Part shown: one piece after another, positions 21,705-33,460 of the stretch
Layout of the letters: every line of letters begins with the position of its first letter
How positions within the stretch are numbered: position 1 is the stretch's first letter
Assembly: GCA_022316685.1 (NCBI GenBank)
Contig: JAKJHU010000469.1
Location: 1 to 64,000 of the forward strand
DNA: 64,000 nt
Reading direction: 5' to 3'
Source of the DNA: Progne subis subis
Taxonomy: Eukaryota; Chordata; Aves; Passeriformes; Hirundinidae
Notes under the pieces: model-generated
Databases searched by the model: none
Seen by the model: only the letters and a program-made list of their open reading frames with translations
Told to the model about the DNA's origin: nothing
Translations under genes and position numbers: made by a program

Positions 21705-24700
21705 CTAGTATCTCCTGTCGGCCATAAACTGCTGCGCTGCCACGATCAGAGGCGTCAGGCTGGAGGTCGGCTTGGCTGAGGTTACAAACGGGTGCTGCCC
21801 AAAGAGAAAAAGGAGAAATTTACTTCTACTTTCCTCGCTGGCTGAAACTTTAGCTTTCTCTGGCTACCAGCAAGATGCAGACATGAAGGCACTCCGTGCA
21901 CCTCCGTCTCTTCCCTCCATGAGGCAAAGATGCCTCACAATCCCACAAATCCGCTCATCCAGATGTCTTCAGCTTAAGGAGCTTTGGTCTAGGGGACCTT
22001 GAAAGGCTCCTTGCAACCCAGCCCAGGCCAGAATTCCCCTCAGTTTTCCGGGGAAAAGTCCCTAGACTGGAGGTTCTTAGGGGCGGGGAAGCCCATCTGA
22101 CGCCTTGAACTTGAGCAGACGAGGAGCCCCTGGCAGCGGGCAGCAGGCGCACCCTGCAGCCGCTTTGCCTTTCACCTGCAGAAGCTCCTGGGCAGACCAG
22201 CGCCTGTCCTCGTCTGTCTCCAGGCAGCAGCGCAGAAAGTCTCGCAACCAAGCGGACTGCTGCCTGGGGTTCTGCAGCTTCGGGGTGCCCCCGGTGCTTA
22301 TCAGCTGTCGGACCTGTGGAGAAGAAGCAAATGCCACACTGTACCTGTCTCCTTCGCACCCCCAACCGCTCACACAGGACACCCACTGGACAAGCTCCAC
22401 TCCCCGGTGGCACTTTCCTCCCTGCCAGAGGGTGGGACACGCCTTTCCTACCCCAACCAAAAGAACCCAAACCCTGAGGCAGGCACAGCCAGCCCAATGT
22501 GCACGGGCTCTAGCTTTGACCCCTGATCTCGCTGGCTGATGGAACTAGGAGCAACTCCATCAGCAAAAGCACTTTGCTTCTCTGACGCCGTCTCTGACAA
22601 CACCGACACCATCTCCACAAGGTGATTTGGAGGAGGGACTGCAGAGGAATTTTGAGGCGAGCGAGGCCGCAATCTTGTGCTAGGAGCTTTGGACAGTCCT
22701 TGCTATCGGGGAGCAGTGTGAGGCCTTGTTCTGTTCCCATGCTGTTCCTGCACTGCCTGAATTAGCACAAAAGTAGCAAATGTAACCACTTAGAGGTCCT
22801 TCTCAGGGACGCTTTCTCGCCGACGCTGGGAGGCGTGTTAACGACCCGCTGTCCCTTCTCCGGGATGCTGAAGACAGAAGTGCTGATCGCAAGGCAGAAC
22901 AGAACTGACCGTGCAGCCAAAAGACGTGGACCAACGGACAGTCATTTAGAGTGTCTGAACACGAGTTTTTAAGCAATCAGCTATTGTTTGGCAGTACCTG
23001 CTTTAGCCTTGAACCGCTTAACTATCGGCTTTTTAGAACAATAAAGGGGAGGTCAAACCTAGTCACATTGATGTCCGTTTGATACCGGGCTGCTTTCTTG
23101 TGACAGGGGACTTTAGTCTAACTCTACTCGTGACAAGGATTACTCCATAAACTGCAGCTTGGCATTGCTCACTGCTCCCTCAGGCAGAGCTTCCATCTAG
23201 CAAAAGGCATCACCAATGCCTTGTGTTGTTTCACGATGGAATGGCAAGGCAATAATCTGGACAAGAAGCACGAGAGACTATGCTGCCTGGAACCTATCGC
23301 ATTCAGGTGTTGACGAGCCTCCCGGGCAGAAGAACGGGGACAGATTTTGCCGGAGTGACACTAGTATCTGAGGGGAGTTGCAGCTCACCGTGCGGGAGGT
23401 TTTCATCAGGTAAGGAGGCGCTCCTTCCACCATCTCCATGCCCACGATGCCAAAGGACCAGATGTCCACTTTGGGGCCGTAGGGCTTCCTGGTGAAAATT
23501 TCTGGCGCCATCCAGTAAGTAGTCCCGACAGCTGATCTCCGTTTGCTCCGCTCAGCCGTGAGCTGAGCAGCGAGGCCAAAATCAGCTGAGGGGGGAAAAA
23601 ACCCCTGTGAGCAAGCCAGCAGCAATTAGGAAAACAAACAGAAGGATTCTGCACTGAACCAAGGCCCAAGGCGGCAGTGTGGCATCCAGCTGCAAAAGGG
23701 GCCATGCTGGCATTCCTCAGGCCTACAGCCGAGGAACTACAGAATTGGCCGCTTGCCAAAAGCCCCCACTTTCAGATAGTGGCTTTTAGTGCCCTGAAGC
23801 CTTAGACTGTAAGTTGCCTTGCTTGGCAAGGGACACACACAACCCAAAGCCACTCCTGAGACCTGCCTCCCAGCCACACCTCCCGGCGCCTTGCGGATGT
23901 GCTCTGCGCTTGCAGCAGGGCAGCCTGCACTGCCACAGGCACCACTCTTGGGGAGCTGGCAGTCACCCAAAGGCCGCCCCACACCGCCGCCCCACACCGC
24001 CGCCCCACACGGCTGAGCCTGGGCGCCGACACCCACCCAACTTGACAGATCCGTCCAAGCCCAGGAGAATGTTGTGGCTTTTGATGTCTCGGTGGATCAC
24101 TTGCTTGGAGTGGAGGAAATCCAGGCCTTGCAGACACTGAGAGAGGAAAAAGAAACACAAGCCTAAGAGCTCCTCAGGGGGTCTCATGCCACAAGCGGGC
24201 AAGTGGCACCTCTGCAAAACTGGCTTGCTGGGGGATTGATGAGCCATGGCAGGACCCGCTGCTGGCAAGAGCTTGCTGCTCCAACTTGAGGACAGCAGTG
24301 CCTTTCTAAGCCAGCGTGGATTCGCTTCTCAAAGAGAACGGGCAACTGTTCCTCTGGCCAGTGCCCCCTGCAAACGCGGACCAAAGGAGCACTGCTGCAG
24401 TGGCTGTGCTCTCTCCAGGCAGACGATGCTGCGGATGCTTTTGCAAACAGCACTCTGGGGGCAAGGCTCTCCTTCGGTGCTGAGCTCCGTGAGAGTCGCG
24501 TGAGTATCTCTTTGTCTCTGCCACTGGTTTGAGATGCTGCCACCAGCACGAATGCTCTTACGGGGAAGGAATGCAGCCCACACAGGCTGCAGGCAAGTGT
24601 TTACAGAGGCAAACACTAACAAACTCACTTAGAAGAAGGGCAGGCACGCTTTGGATGCTCTTGCTACTGCCGGTCATAAGAGCAAGGCAGAAAGGAAGCT

Positions 24701-26227
24701 CAAAAGATGAAATGACTCCTCTCCTTACTACCCATTGGGAAGGACCATCCTGCCCAAGCCACGGCAAGCGCCATGCCTTTACCTCCCGAGAGACAGCTGC
24801 TATCTCTCCTTCTGCCATGCGAGTCTCGCGAATGACATCATGTAAAGAACCTCCGTCCATGTATTCCATCACTAGCCAGAGTTCTTCGTCCACCAGGTAG
24901 CTGAAAGGAGGAAAGAAGGGCCTGGAGGTGAATGCACGCGCTTACGTGACCTGATGGGTTCTTGTTTCCGTGTCTGTCTCAGAGGAAGACAGGAGGAAGT
25001 GAACAGCCACTCACTAGGCTCTAGAGGGCCTGAACTTTGTGCAGCCTCAAAGGCCGCTCGGTATCCTCACCAGTGCAAAACACTGGGAACAGGCCAAGGG
25101 GAAAACGATCTGCAGAGCTTTGTCAGCACTAAAGACCCGTGGGGAAAAAAATCAAACCCTAAACCCAAGAAAACAACGTGCAGACAGGGCAGGGACTTTG
25201 GGGCTGTTGCCTCAGTAAGATGGGGCCTAAAGAGTCAGGTCTTTAAGAAAGCGCTAGGTATGCCAGCTAGGTATGCCAGGAAAGATTAATGCAGCCCCAA
25301 TGCAATCTCCTGCCAAGATGCTGCAAATCAGCCCAGAAACAGGAATTAACAGCTCCATCCTCTGCCGGCGACCGAAGGAGTGGTTGAATCTCTGGCTTGC
25401 AGGATGAGCATGACCCTTCCCAGCAGAGCCACTCACCTGTCTACGTAGTTCACCAGGTTGCCGTTCCTATGGTGGCGCATGACCTGGATTTCATTCACGC
25501 ACAGTTCATTGCTGCCCTCTTGCAGGAGGCTGATTTTCTTTATGGCCACCTAAAACCACACGGAAAACCATGAACCAAAGAAGTCTGTGGCTCGAGACCA
25601 CAAGGGGAACATGGAGACAGTGATTTGGGGACGGCAGAGCCGGGCTGGGACACACTGCCTTGCGACTGGACATCAGAGGACCTCCAAGCTGAGCTTGCAA
25701 GAGCCTCTTACACCGCTTGCTTGGGTGCCACTCCCAGGACACAGAGCCACAGATCCTCTGCCTCGTAAGTCTTGGAGAAACACCGTCTAGACTCTCCACC
25801 TCAAAGCTCTAACCACACTCGCTGTGCCCACAATCTTCCCCCAGGGCCATATTTTATCATCCCCATTTTCATTCACACACCTCTTGCAAGCAGCAGGAAG
25901 CCATTTTGTGCCTGTGGAAATGGAGCAAAACTGCTGGGAACCCCTTGGCAATTCTAGCGGCTTTGATCACAGACATGAAGGATAGATAAAATGCCGTGAT
26001 GCTGAAACCATCATTAAGGACACCTCCTCAAAAGACAATCCTAGCACTACGTCGCTTCAGCAATTCTCATTTGGCTCCACTAAAACCCTTTCCTTCATGC
26101 CATTGACACTTGCAATTACTGCCTGCGTGTAGAAAGAAAGAGGCCACACCTTGATCCTCTAGCCATACACTCCAGGGGGCTCTGAGCAGGACTAAGGCCC
26201 TTGAGAGACCCCTTGCAGCTCTCTCTT

Positions 26228-26283
<56 letters not shown>

Positions 26284-29200
26284 AGCCCAGTTCCCAAGGG
26301 CAACACTGCAGGTGGCTAAGGAACTACCGGCACGATTCCCACGTATTTGCTAAGAGGCAGGAAGGAGAAGTCAGGAGCCCTGAGCTGCAGCCCCAAAGAG
26401 CAGTGCCATGCTCTGAGACACCAGCTTGGCACTAAGACCCAGCTAGCGTGTCCTCCTCTGGAAGATACCGCTTGGCCTCCTTGCATCCCTTGGGCCAGCT
26501 GAGAAGGGCAAAATCTGTCCCCACTGTGTTAGGCAGGCCAGCACTGCTCTGCACTTGAGTTGCCTTTGCAGCAAAGCTCTACCGGCGACCCAAAGCTCAG
26601 CCACAGCTCACAGCACAGGGGAGGGCACTCGAGGGCTGCAGAAGCTGTGGTAAGTTGTTTCACACTTACCTCTTCTCCTGTGGCAGTCTCCACTGCCATG
26701 CACACGGTGCCGAAACCCCTAGAAACAAAACAGCAGCGGAGAAGGGAGAAGTCCTTTAGTGCCGGCAAGTGCAAAGACGCCGCGGTCCCAGGGGAAAAAG
26801 AGCGTCCTGGGGCAAACAGCAAACGGAACACGACAGACACTGCTCTGGGTCCTTTGTGCCACAGCCAGAGCAGGCAAAGCCTTCCATTGCGCACACAAAT
26901 GGAGAAGGACTCCAAACAGAGGATCCCTAGACGGCTGCGTTCGGGCTCCAGAGCCTTCGGCAGCTGCTTCTCTTCGGTGCACCAGACACAGGAAAGACTC
27001 TGCTTCTCCGGTGCGTTCTTGTACATTTGGCTCCTCACAGAGGAACTGTTGCAAATCAATGCCATTTACAGTCAGCGCAGAGCTGTCTTTCCAAAGGGAA
27101 GGGCTTGCTGGGTTCTTTGCAGGCAAGGCCTAAAGGCCACAGCAACCGCGAGGGGTCTGCCGTCAGGCAGGTGATGCCTTTTCCTCTAGAGCGCACTGGC
27201 ACTGGGCATTCCCTAGAGGCTTTGGATTTTGCCACCTCAGCTACAAAAGAGAGCTGCTTCTTTCATTTCTGCTTTTGGCTTCTCGACTAGGCGGTGGTCT
27301 TCCAGACCACTGCATCTCCTTTTCCGCAAAATACTGGGAAGAAACATTACTCAGAGCTATTCGCTGACAGCTCTCGGCTGCTAACTTGGCCTTTGAGGCC
27401 ATGAAGCCTTTCCTCCTTTCATTCCCACTGCATCTGTGTATTCTGCATTCTTCTGCGACACGCAAAAATGGTTGCCCCTAAGAAAAGCGGCAAACAGGTG
27501 CAACGTGCTTGAGGGACGAGAGATGTGCCAGGTGCTGCTCTTTGCTGCAGAGGAGACATTGCCAGCATCCTGGTGTCTTTGCCGCGCCTTCGGTGCACAG
27601 CTGTAACTGCTGACCAGTACTGAGAGATGGCAGCATCTCAACACAGTTTCTGGACAGCTTTGGAGCTTGCCTGACGTCCTTCTGGGGAGGTGTGACACCA
27701 CCAAAATACACAGCCCCTTGGAAGCGCGGCTGCACTCACCCTTTGCCAATAGTCTCCAGTTCTGTGTATTTAGCCTCGGGATCGCCCTCGCTCACCAGCA
27801 TCCCTGTAAGAATGCAAAGGGAAGATGCTCGTTTCAAAACAGAGATGCCACCCTGCAGCACATCAGAAAGGCGGCCCCACTCACTGGGCCCTTTCAACTC
27901 AGTCGCTCGGGGAACAACACCGCCACCGCACCACCACCACCACAGAAACAACAGCAGCAAGACAAGCGGCTCTGCACCACAGACGGCCGGCACAAAAGGA
28001 AAAGTCTGAGCTAAAACCTGAGCACGCGGAGAAACAGTCAGAGGAGACAGGGATCAGAAAACCGTAACCAAGGGAAGTGACGGTTGTCTATAAACATTAA
28101 GGGCAGCAGGAAGAACAAAACCTTTCTGTTCTCGGCAATGAACACTCCGTGACATTCAACAAAAGCTTTAAGCCTTGCGAACGCCCAAGGCGCCTTGGGT
28201 TCTGGAATGAATTTTTATCAACAGCCGCCCTTTCCGGAACAGGAAGAACATTGCAGGACTTTGCCTAAAACAATGCCCTTCTGCCTTTCTGGAGCAGCAG
28301 CTCGGGTTCTAAGCTACTGGGGTGGGCCTTAGGAATGAGGTCCCTCAGCCTTTAGGACAGGCCAAGTCCGGAAGATGCCCTTGGCCATGCCCCACAGGAG
28401 CTGGGCCCAGACGACTCCTTGAGGCCTACTCCTTCCCTAGGTCACAGCCTCCTGCTCAGCCAGAAACAATCTCTGGTTTGCCTTTTGCCCAGAGGGAAGC
28501 TCGGGCCGAGCTGCCCTCAGAGGCCGAGCTGCCCTCAGAGGAAGGAGCAACAGCCCCGTGCACCCGCAGCACCTCGAAGCACAACAACAGGTCCTGTGTG
28601 GAGGCCTGAGGAGCCGACACGCCGCTGAGGAGGAACACGAGGTGGGACAGCTCACGCTGACACACGCGCACACAAGGCACTCGCAAAGGACATACTCAGC
28701 GTGGCCAGGCACTCGTCCTCTGTCCGCTCTGGCAGCTGCTCTCTGCTGCCAGAGGAACTACTCGTGCTCCAGGTGCACGAGCTGCTCGTGCTTGAGTTTC
28801 CAGCTTGGGGGCTGCAGGCTTCTTCAGAGCCTGCAGCTGCAGCTCGTGCAGGTGCCAGGACAGAGGAGGTGGAGCTCTGGGACAAGAAAGGAATTTGGGT
28901 CACAGCTGTGCCTGGCGGAGATGCCCCTCCAATCCCATTGCAAAGGCAAGCCCCTAGGAAGATGCTGTCGGCCACATCCAGGGCCGCATCTTCACCTCTC
29001 GGCTTTTGCTGCCCGCTCCTCCAACTCAAGGCGCAAAATCCAGCGGCTGCTTTTACATGACGGAAAAACTGGCACCAAAGACGCTGCTAACCAAAGCCGG
29101 CACTTACTGATGTCGGCCGCTCAGGCTCTGGGCTGACAGCAGGAGCAGATTCATTGGCACCTTCCTCCTCTTCAGCCTCTTCCTCACCTACAGAGGCAGC

Positions 29201-30076
29201 TGGAGCAGGCGCTGGCACTGCCCTTCTGCTCTGTGGACAGACAGCAGCATGAGGGACAGGAAAGGACCCGCCGTTCACAACCTTACCTATACGCAGCTAC
29301 AGGCCCCGTTGCATCTCAGCTGCTCCTTTAGCTACCGACGGCTGCTCTGGGCAGAGGGCCAGGTCTCTCGGGGGGACAGGGTCTCCTCCACAGCCTGCAA
29401 GGCTGTGAAGTGCGCCTTTGCACTGCCCTCCTCACCGGGCACGGGGAGCCTGCACTGCCGCTGGGCACAAAGGGCCTCACTTGGACCCCGGGAGCACCCA
29501 AAGACATCCTAATGCTACCCCTTGTCTCTTGCCAAGACAAATTCACGGCCCCTGTCAGAAGAGTGGCCAACTGAGGCCTAAACGTCCAAGCTCCACTCTG
29601 CTTTTCCAGGCCTCACTGTCTGGCGGAAGCGCTCTGGAAGGGCTGGAAAGATTCCAGCCCTCCGCATTTTCAGCCAGGCACGGGAGGTGCTGTCTGATTG
29701 GGAACTTGCAGCTCTGCTTTGCTCCAGCCACAGGGCTCGCCAGAGCTGCCGCTTACTGATGCTGGATGCTGGGGCCCGGCAGTGGCAGCAGGTGCAGCTT
29801 GGTGGGCAACTTCCTCCCCTTTGGCCTCTTCTTCAGGAAGACACGCAGCCAGAGAAGGCCCTGAGGTTGCTTTGGAGCTCTGCAGACAGACGGCAACGTG
29901 AGCAACAGGCAACCTTCTTTACATTCAGCTCTACACCCAGATGCACTAAGGAGAAATCATCTGGAGAGAAATGGGATTCTACGCTCTTCAAACTCAAGTA
30001 ACATGGGCCTCGATTAGATGGGACTCAAATGGAACTTTGGGAGAAAACAGCCAGGCATCCTTCTGCTGCTGCCGCC

Positions 30077-30114
<38 letters not shown>

Positions 30115-31254
30115 AAAGAGCTGGGACTGCACTTTCATTCATCCAACCAGGCTGGCAGCGGACTGCAGCAGGCCCAGCTCACAGCTTGCTCCACTACTGT
30201 CAAACTCTGCTAACTCAGTCAAAAGCTCCTTTCCCACTCACCCAAGGAGCGGATTCTCTCCAGGCACGGGCGATGTGACCTGCAGCACACAAGGGAAAAA
30301 GAACCGGATGCTGCAAGAAAACTACCCGTGCTGGGCAAGCTCCCCGAGACGTCAACCCAAAGACAGAGCGTTCTGCTTTCCCTACTCCCCTCCAGCAGCA
30401 ACCCCTTGTGCTGCCCAGCAAGCAAGACAGCAGCACAAACTACTGCCTTGTGTCCACCTTACGTCCTCTTTGGCCGCTCCACCCACAGAAACGCGAGACC
30501 AAGAGAGTCCAGGTGGTTCTGTGACAGTCATTGCTTCTGCCCCAGCCCAGCCAGCAGGAGCTACAGCTCCTCTCTTTCCCGACCTTCAGTTTTCTGCAGA
30601 GATTGCACGCGGCCATTGCCATGAGCTTGCTGAAAACCTTTCCCCAGAAAAGTCCCCCTTAGGCATGGTGGCAGTTCTCTTGTGACACAGCACGGGAACA
30701 CCTCCTGGCTTCGGGAGCGTACAAGAACTCTTTTGCAACCTCTGTTTCAGAGGCCTTTTCCAAGCTGATTCTGTGATTTCATCACGGACCGAGTGGCTCT
30801 TTTAGCACACACAAAGCCTCAAGTTCCCCGGTCCCGTCCTGGGAGGAGAGAATGCAGACAGGAGGATGCTTCTCCTCAGTCCTGGAGAGCAGCGCACAAT
30901 TTTTGCAAGGACTCCTGCCAAGCTCTCCCGGTCTTCCCATCTTGGAAGCTGTCTTGCTTGAGCCAGCAGAGCGAGCAGATTCCAGACGCCCCTGCCACAG
31001 GCCGTGCCGTGGTGGGAGCCCAACCCCTGCAGGCCACATTACAAATGCTGCCCACGCCCCGCTGCCTAGAGACACCCCTTTCTTAGCTGGAGCTGGTGAC
31101 AGCAGCTGGACCCAACTAAAGGCCTCTTTGTGGCATTTTGGTTTCCATACGCTGCGCCAAACAAAAATGTCTACTTACGTGCCAGGTGGGTGAAAAAGTA
31201 GCCAGAGTAAGCCACGGAAAAAGCCGTGCAAACTGCAGCACACACTCCCTCCAT
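21705..31254 (-). CDS. PAK3L: PAK3-like STE20-family serine/threonine kinase, copy 2 (intact)
   Basis: Coding exons 5' to 3': 31179-31254, 30242-30279, 29757-29879, 29108-29230, 28696-28876, 27740-27803, 26670-26718, 25437-25549, 24783-24900, 24037-24136, 23389-23585, 22176-22313, 21705-21794. All are GT-AG and in phase, giving 469 residues. Residues 4-25 are hydrophobic, then a basic RHIARAWR. Residues 39-79 and 80-120 are twin acidic/Pro/Ala cassettes; 121-180 are Ser-rich, ending [12 protein letters not shown] like the segment before PAK kinase domains. Kinase landmarks: GKGGFGTV (200-207), Lys222, Glu238, HRD Asp312, DFG Asp330, APE 355-357. The C-terminus [10 protein letters not shown] is PAK-like. 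Start chosen for its gccATGG context. There is no CRIB motif, and the activating Thr of PAKs is Ser346. It should phosphorylate Ser/Thr substrates without Rac/Cdc42 control (inferred). Confidence 0.9.
26219..26282. repeat. GTCT/CT microsatellite, unit 2 (64 bp)
   Basis: A shorter GTCT block followed by pure CT in intron 7; the GTCT type is shared with unit 1 only. Confidence 0.9.
30078..30113. repeat. (CTG/CAG)12 repeat, unit 2
   Basis: Same 12-unit tract in intron 2 as in unit 1. Confidence 0.85.
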
Positions 31255-31455
31255 GGCTTGAGCAGCGCTGCTCGATCTGCACCAGACAACACCTGTGGGA
31301 GAAAAAACTCTCGCAGTCCTGTCAGGGTGCAGCCTGCTGGCAGAGACCTCACTGATCAGCAGCTTCCGCCTGCGGTGAGCACGCCAAGGAGCTGCTGTGC
31401 ACACTGAGGCCTTCCGTGCCTCGGCACGGCAACTTTGCCTTGACAGCGCTGTGAT

Positions 31456-31526
31456 GCGGCCGCTGACATCACAATAGCGGCCGCTGACATCATGGTAGCG
31501 GCCGCTGACATCATGGTAGCGGCCGC
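31456..31526. promoter_or_regulatory. NotI-box/CRE-like 21-bp repeat, unit 2
   Basis: Four GCGGCCGC boxes at 21-bp spacing with three intervening TGACATCA motifs, about 200 bp upstream of exon 1 of PAK3L copy 2. Confidence 0.6.
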
Positions 31527-32356
31527 TCGAGGCTGCTTTGTGAATTCGCGCGTAGAACCAGACTTTCTCTCCAGCTAAGGCCAAAAAACCCTGCAAAGTT
31601 CTCCGCTGCTAAAAGCAACACAAAAGGCCCTCCTAGTCAGTAACCTATTTGCTCAAGGCATCTAAGAGTTGCTCCAAGAACACACCAAACCCCTGTTGCC
31701 CACACTGAGAAGCTGAACACTGAGAAGGGACCAGGATGGGAGGAAAGCGAAAAAGAGAACAGGACCTTTGGCCACTCATTCTCTTGTGGAAAACTCCCAA
31801 GGCTTCTTCCAGCTAGGGCTCGAAGCCACAGCATCCAAGGAAATCACCCCTTCAGTGACAGCTGGGGGACAGAACCTCAGGAAGCACTTTCGTAGACCTT
31901 CCTCCTCCCACGCTCACCACAGAAGAAGGCGGGGCACGGGCCCACCAAGGGTGGGACTGACGAAGGCATGGAAAGCCAAGCAGCACATCCACTGCGTACA
32001 CGGCTTCCTGCCGCTGCGCTGCGGTGGCATTTCCAAGCAGCCTTGCCCATCTGAGGTGCACCTCGGGGAGCTTCCCTGGCCTCATCCGTGAGCCAGAGGG
32101 AGCTGCCTGCGCTGGGCATAAAGAAAGAAGGAAAAGAAAGTTGCAACACGCTCTGGGACAAGCCACAAAGTGCTGGTAGGGAGGAAAGCAGTGGGCCCAA
32201 ATGGGCTGGTCCCAGCAAAACTGGAAGCTGTGAGGCACACACCAGTTAGGTCTGGTCGCTGGACAGGCTACAGGAAGGCAGCCTTAGGCAAAGAGAAAAA
32301 GCACCAGCATTCCAAAGCCTGGAAGCTTCATTCCTCTGCCTCTCCCTTCTAAACCA

Positions 32357-32362
32357 CTTTAT
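32357..32362 (-). promoter_or_regulatory. Second minus-strand AATAAA near the unit boundary
   Basis: The + strand ctttattctct gives AGAGAATAAAGTGG on the minus strand, in a T-rich/GT-rich setting. It lies outside the reconstructed PAK3L genes, between the 3' end of copy 3 and the 5' end of copy 2. The same site is in every unit (20601-20606 in unit 1). It could serve a read-through isoform of the upstream copy or be a chance match. Confidence 0.25.
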
Positions 32363-33340
32363 TCTCTAACTCTCGGAAAAGGTTTAACCCCAGCCTGCAA
32401 TCAAGCACCACACACAGCCCTTCTCCCTCAATGCCCCACCAGTGGGATGCACGGGGGAGACAACTGGACGGGTAAAAGCTGGAAAACTCACGGGCGCAGA
32501 ACAATTCAGTTGCATAGGGAGTGCAGAAGTCACACACACAAGCAAAACAACCCCAAAGAGCTCATTCACCATTGCCCACAGGCGGGCAGGCAGGTGTTTT
32601 GCACTTCCACGACAGCGGGACCCCCTCGCGCCTCACAGCGACTTGGGAAGACAAATGCCATCACTGCAAACGTCCCCTCCTTCCTCCTCCTCCTCCTTCT
32701 TGCACGCAGCTTGATATACTGAGCAGGATGGCACAGGCTCTGGAATAGGCCTCTGGCCACTTTGGGTCACCTGTGCTGGCTGTGTCTCCTCCCAGGCTCT
32801 CGTGCAGCGTGACCCCAGGGGAGCTCAGTCTGGGCGCTTGCCTCAGTCACGCTGAGCGCCGAGCTGAGAGAGGCCACGCCGATCCCAAGTGCACGAGTTT
32901 TCCCTCCCTCATGTTGGCCTCAGTTCCCATGGCAGAAGCCGTGTTCCTGCTGGACGCTCGCCTGCGCCTGAGCCGGCGGAGAAGCCCGCCTGCCTCCCCA
33001 TCTGCCCAGGGCAACCCGGAGCAGCCCAAGCTTTCCCAAGAAGTGCCACACAACCACGGCCACCGCAGCCTTCCCAGCAGCGACACCACTGCTCTGCTCC
33101 GTTTTGCCTTGCTCTGCTCCTCTACGCAGGGCTGCAAGCCTGGATCTCCACAAGAGGTTGCGGCCGGGAGGCAGTGAAGGAAGTGGGAACCTTTGCCCAC
33201 TTCCAACCGTGCCACAAACCCCATCCATGGGTCTTGCCGTGCTTCAGAAACAGCTGACTGAGCACTCAGAAGCAAATTTGGAGCTTCTTCACAGGCTGAG
33301 AACAAAGGGAGGCTTCCAACACAGTGAAGGTCTTAGGGTA

Positions 33341-33346
33341 TTTATT
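33341..33346 (-). promoter_or_regulatory. PolyA signal, PAK3L copy 3
   Basis: Minus-strand AATAAA at the same place relative to the stop codon as in the other copies. Confidence 0.75.
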
Positions 33347-33460
33347 TTGACTATCAAATCTAAAGTACAAACTACAAACTGTGTGTAGAAACTACTCCAA
33401 ACTACAAACTACAAACTACAACCTACAAACTACAAAAAACAACAATGGCCTCTCGCAGGG

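Larger units (their letters stand above)
20714..32469. repeat. Tandem array unit 2 (11,756 bp)
   Basis: This unit runs from the repeated gggtaaaagctgg landmark to the next one. It carries an intact PAK3-like gene and the shortest GTCT/CT tract. The DNA between its gene's start codon (31254) and the polyA signal of copy 3 (33341) holds only the promoter repeat, the candidate 5' exon and no other gene. Confidence 0.95.
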
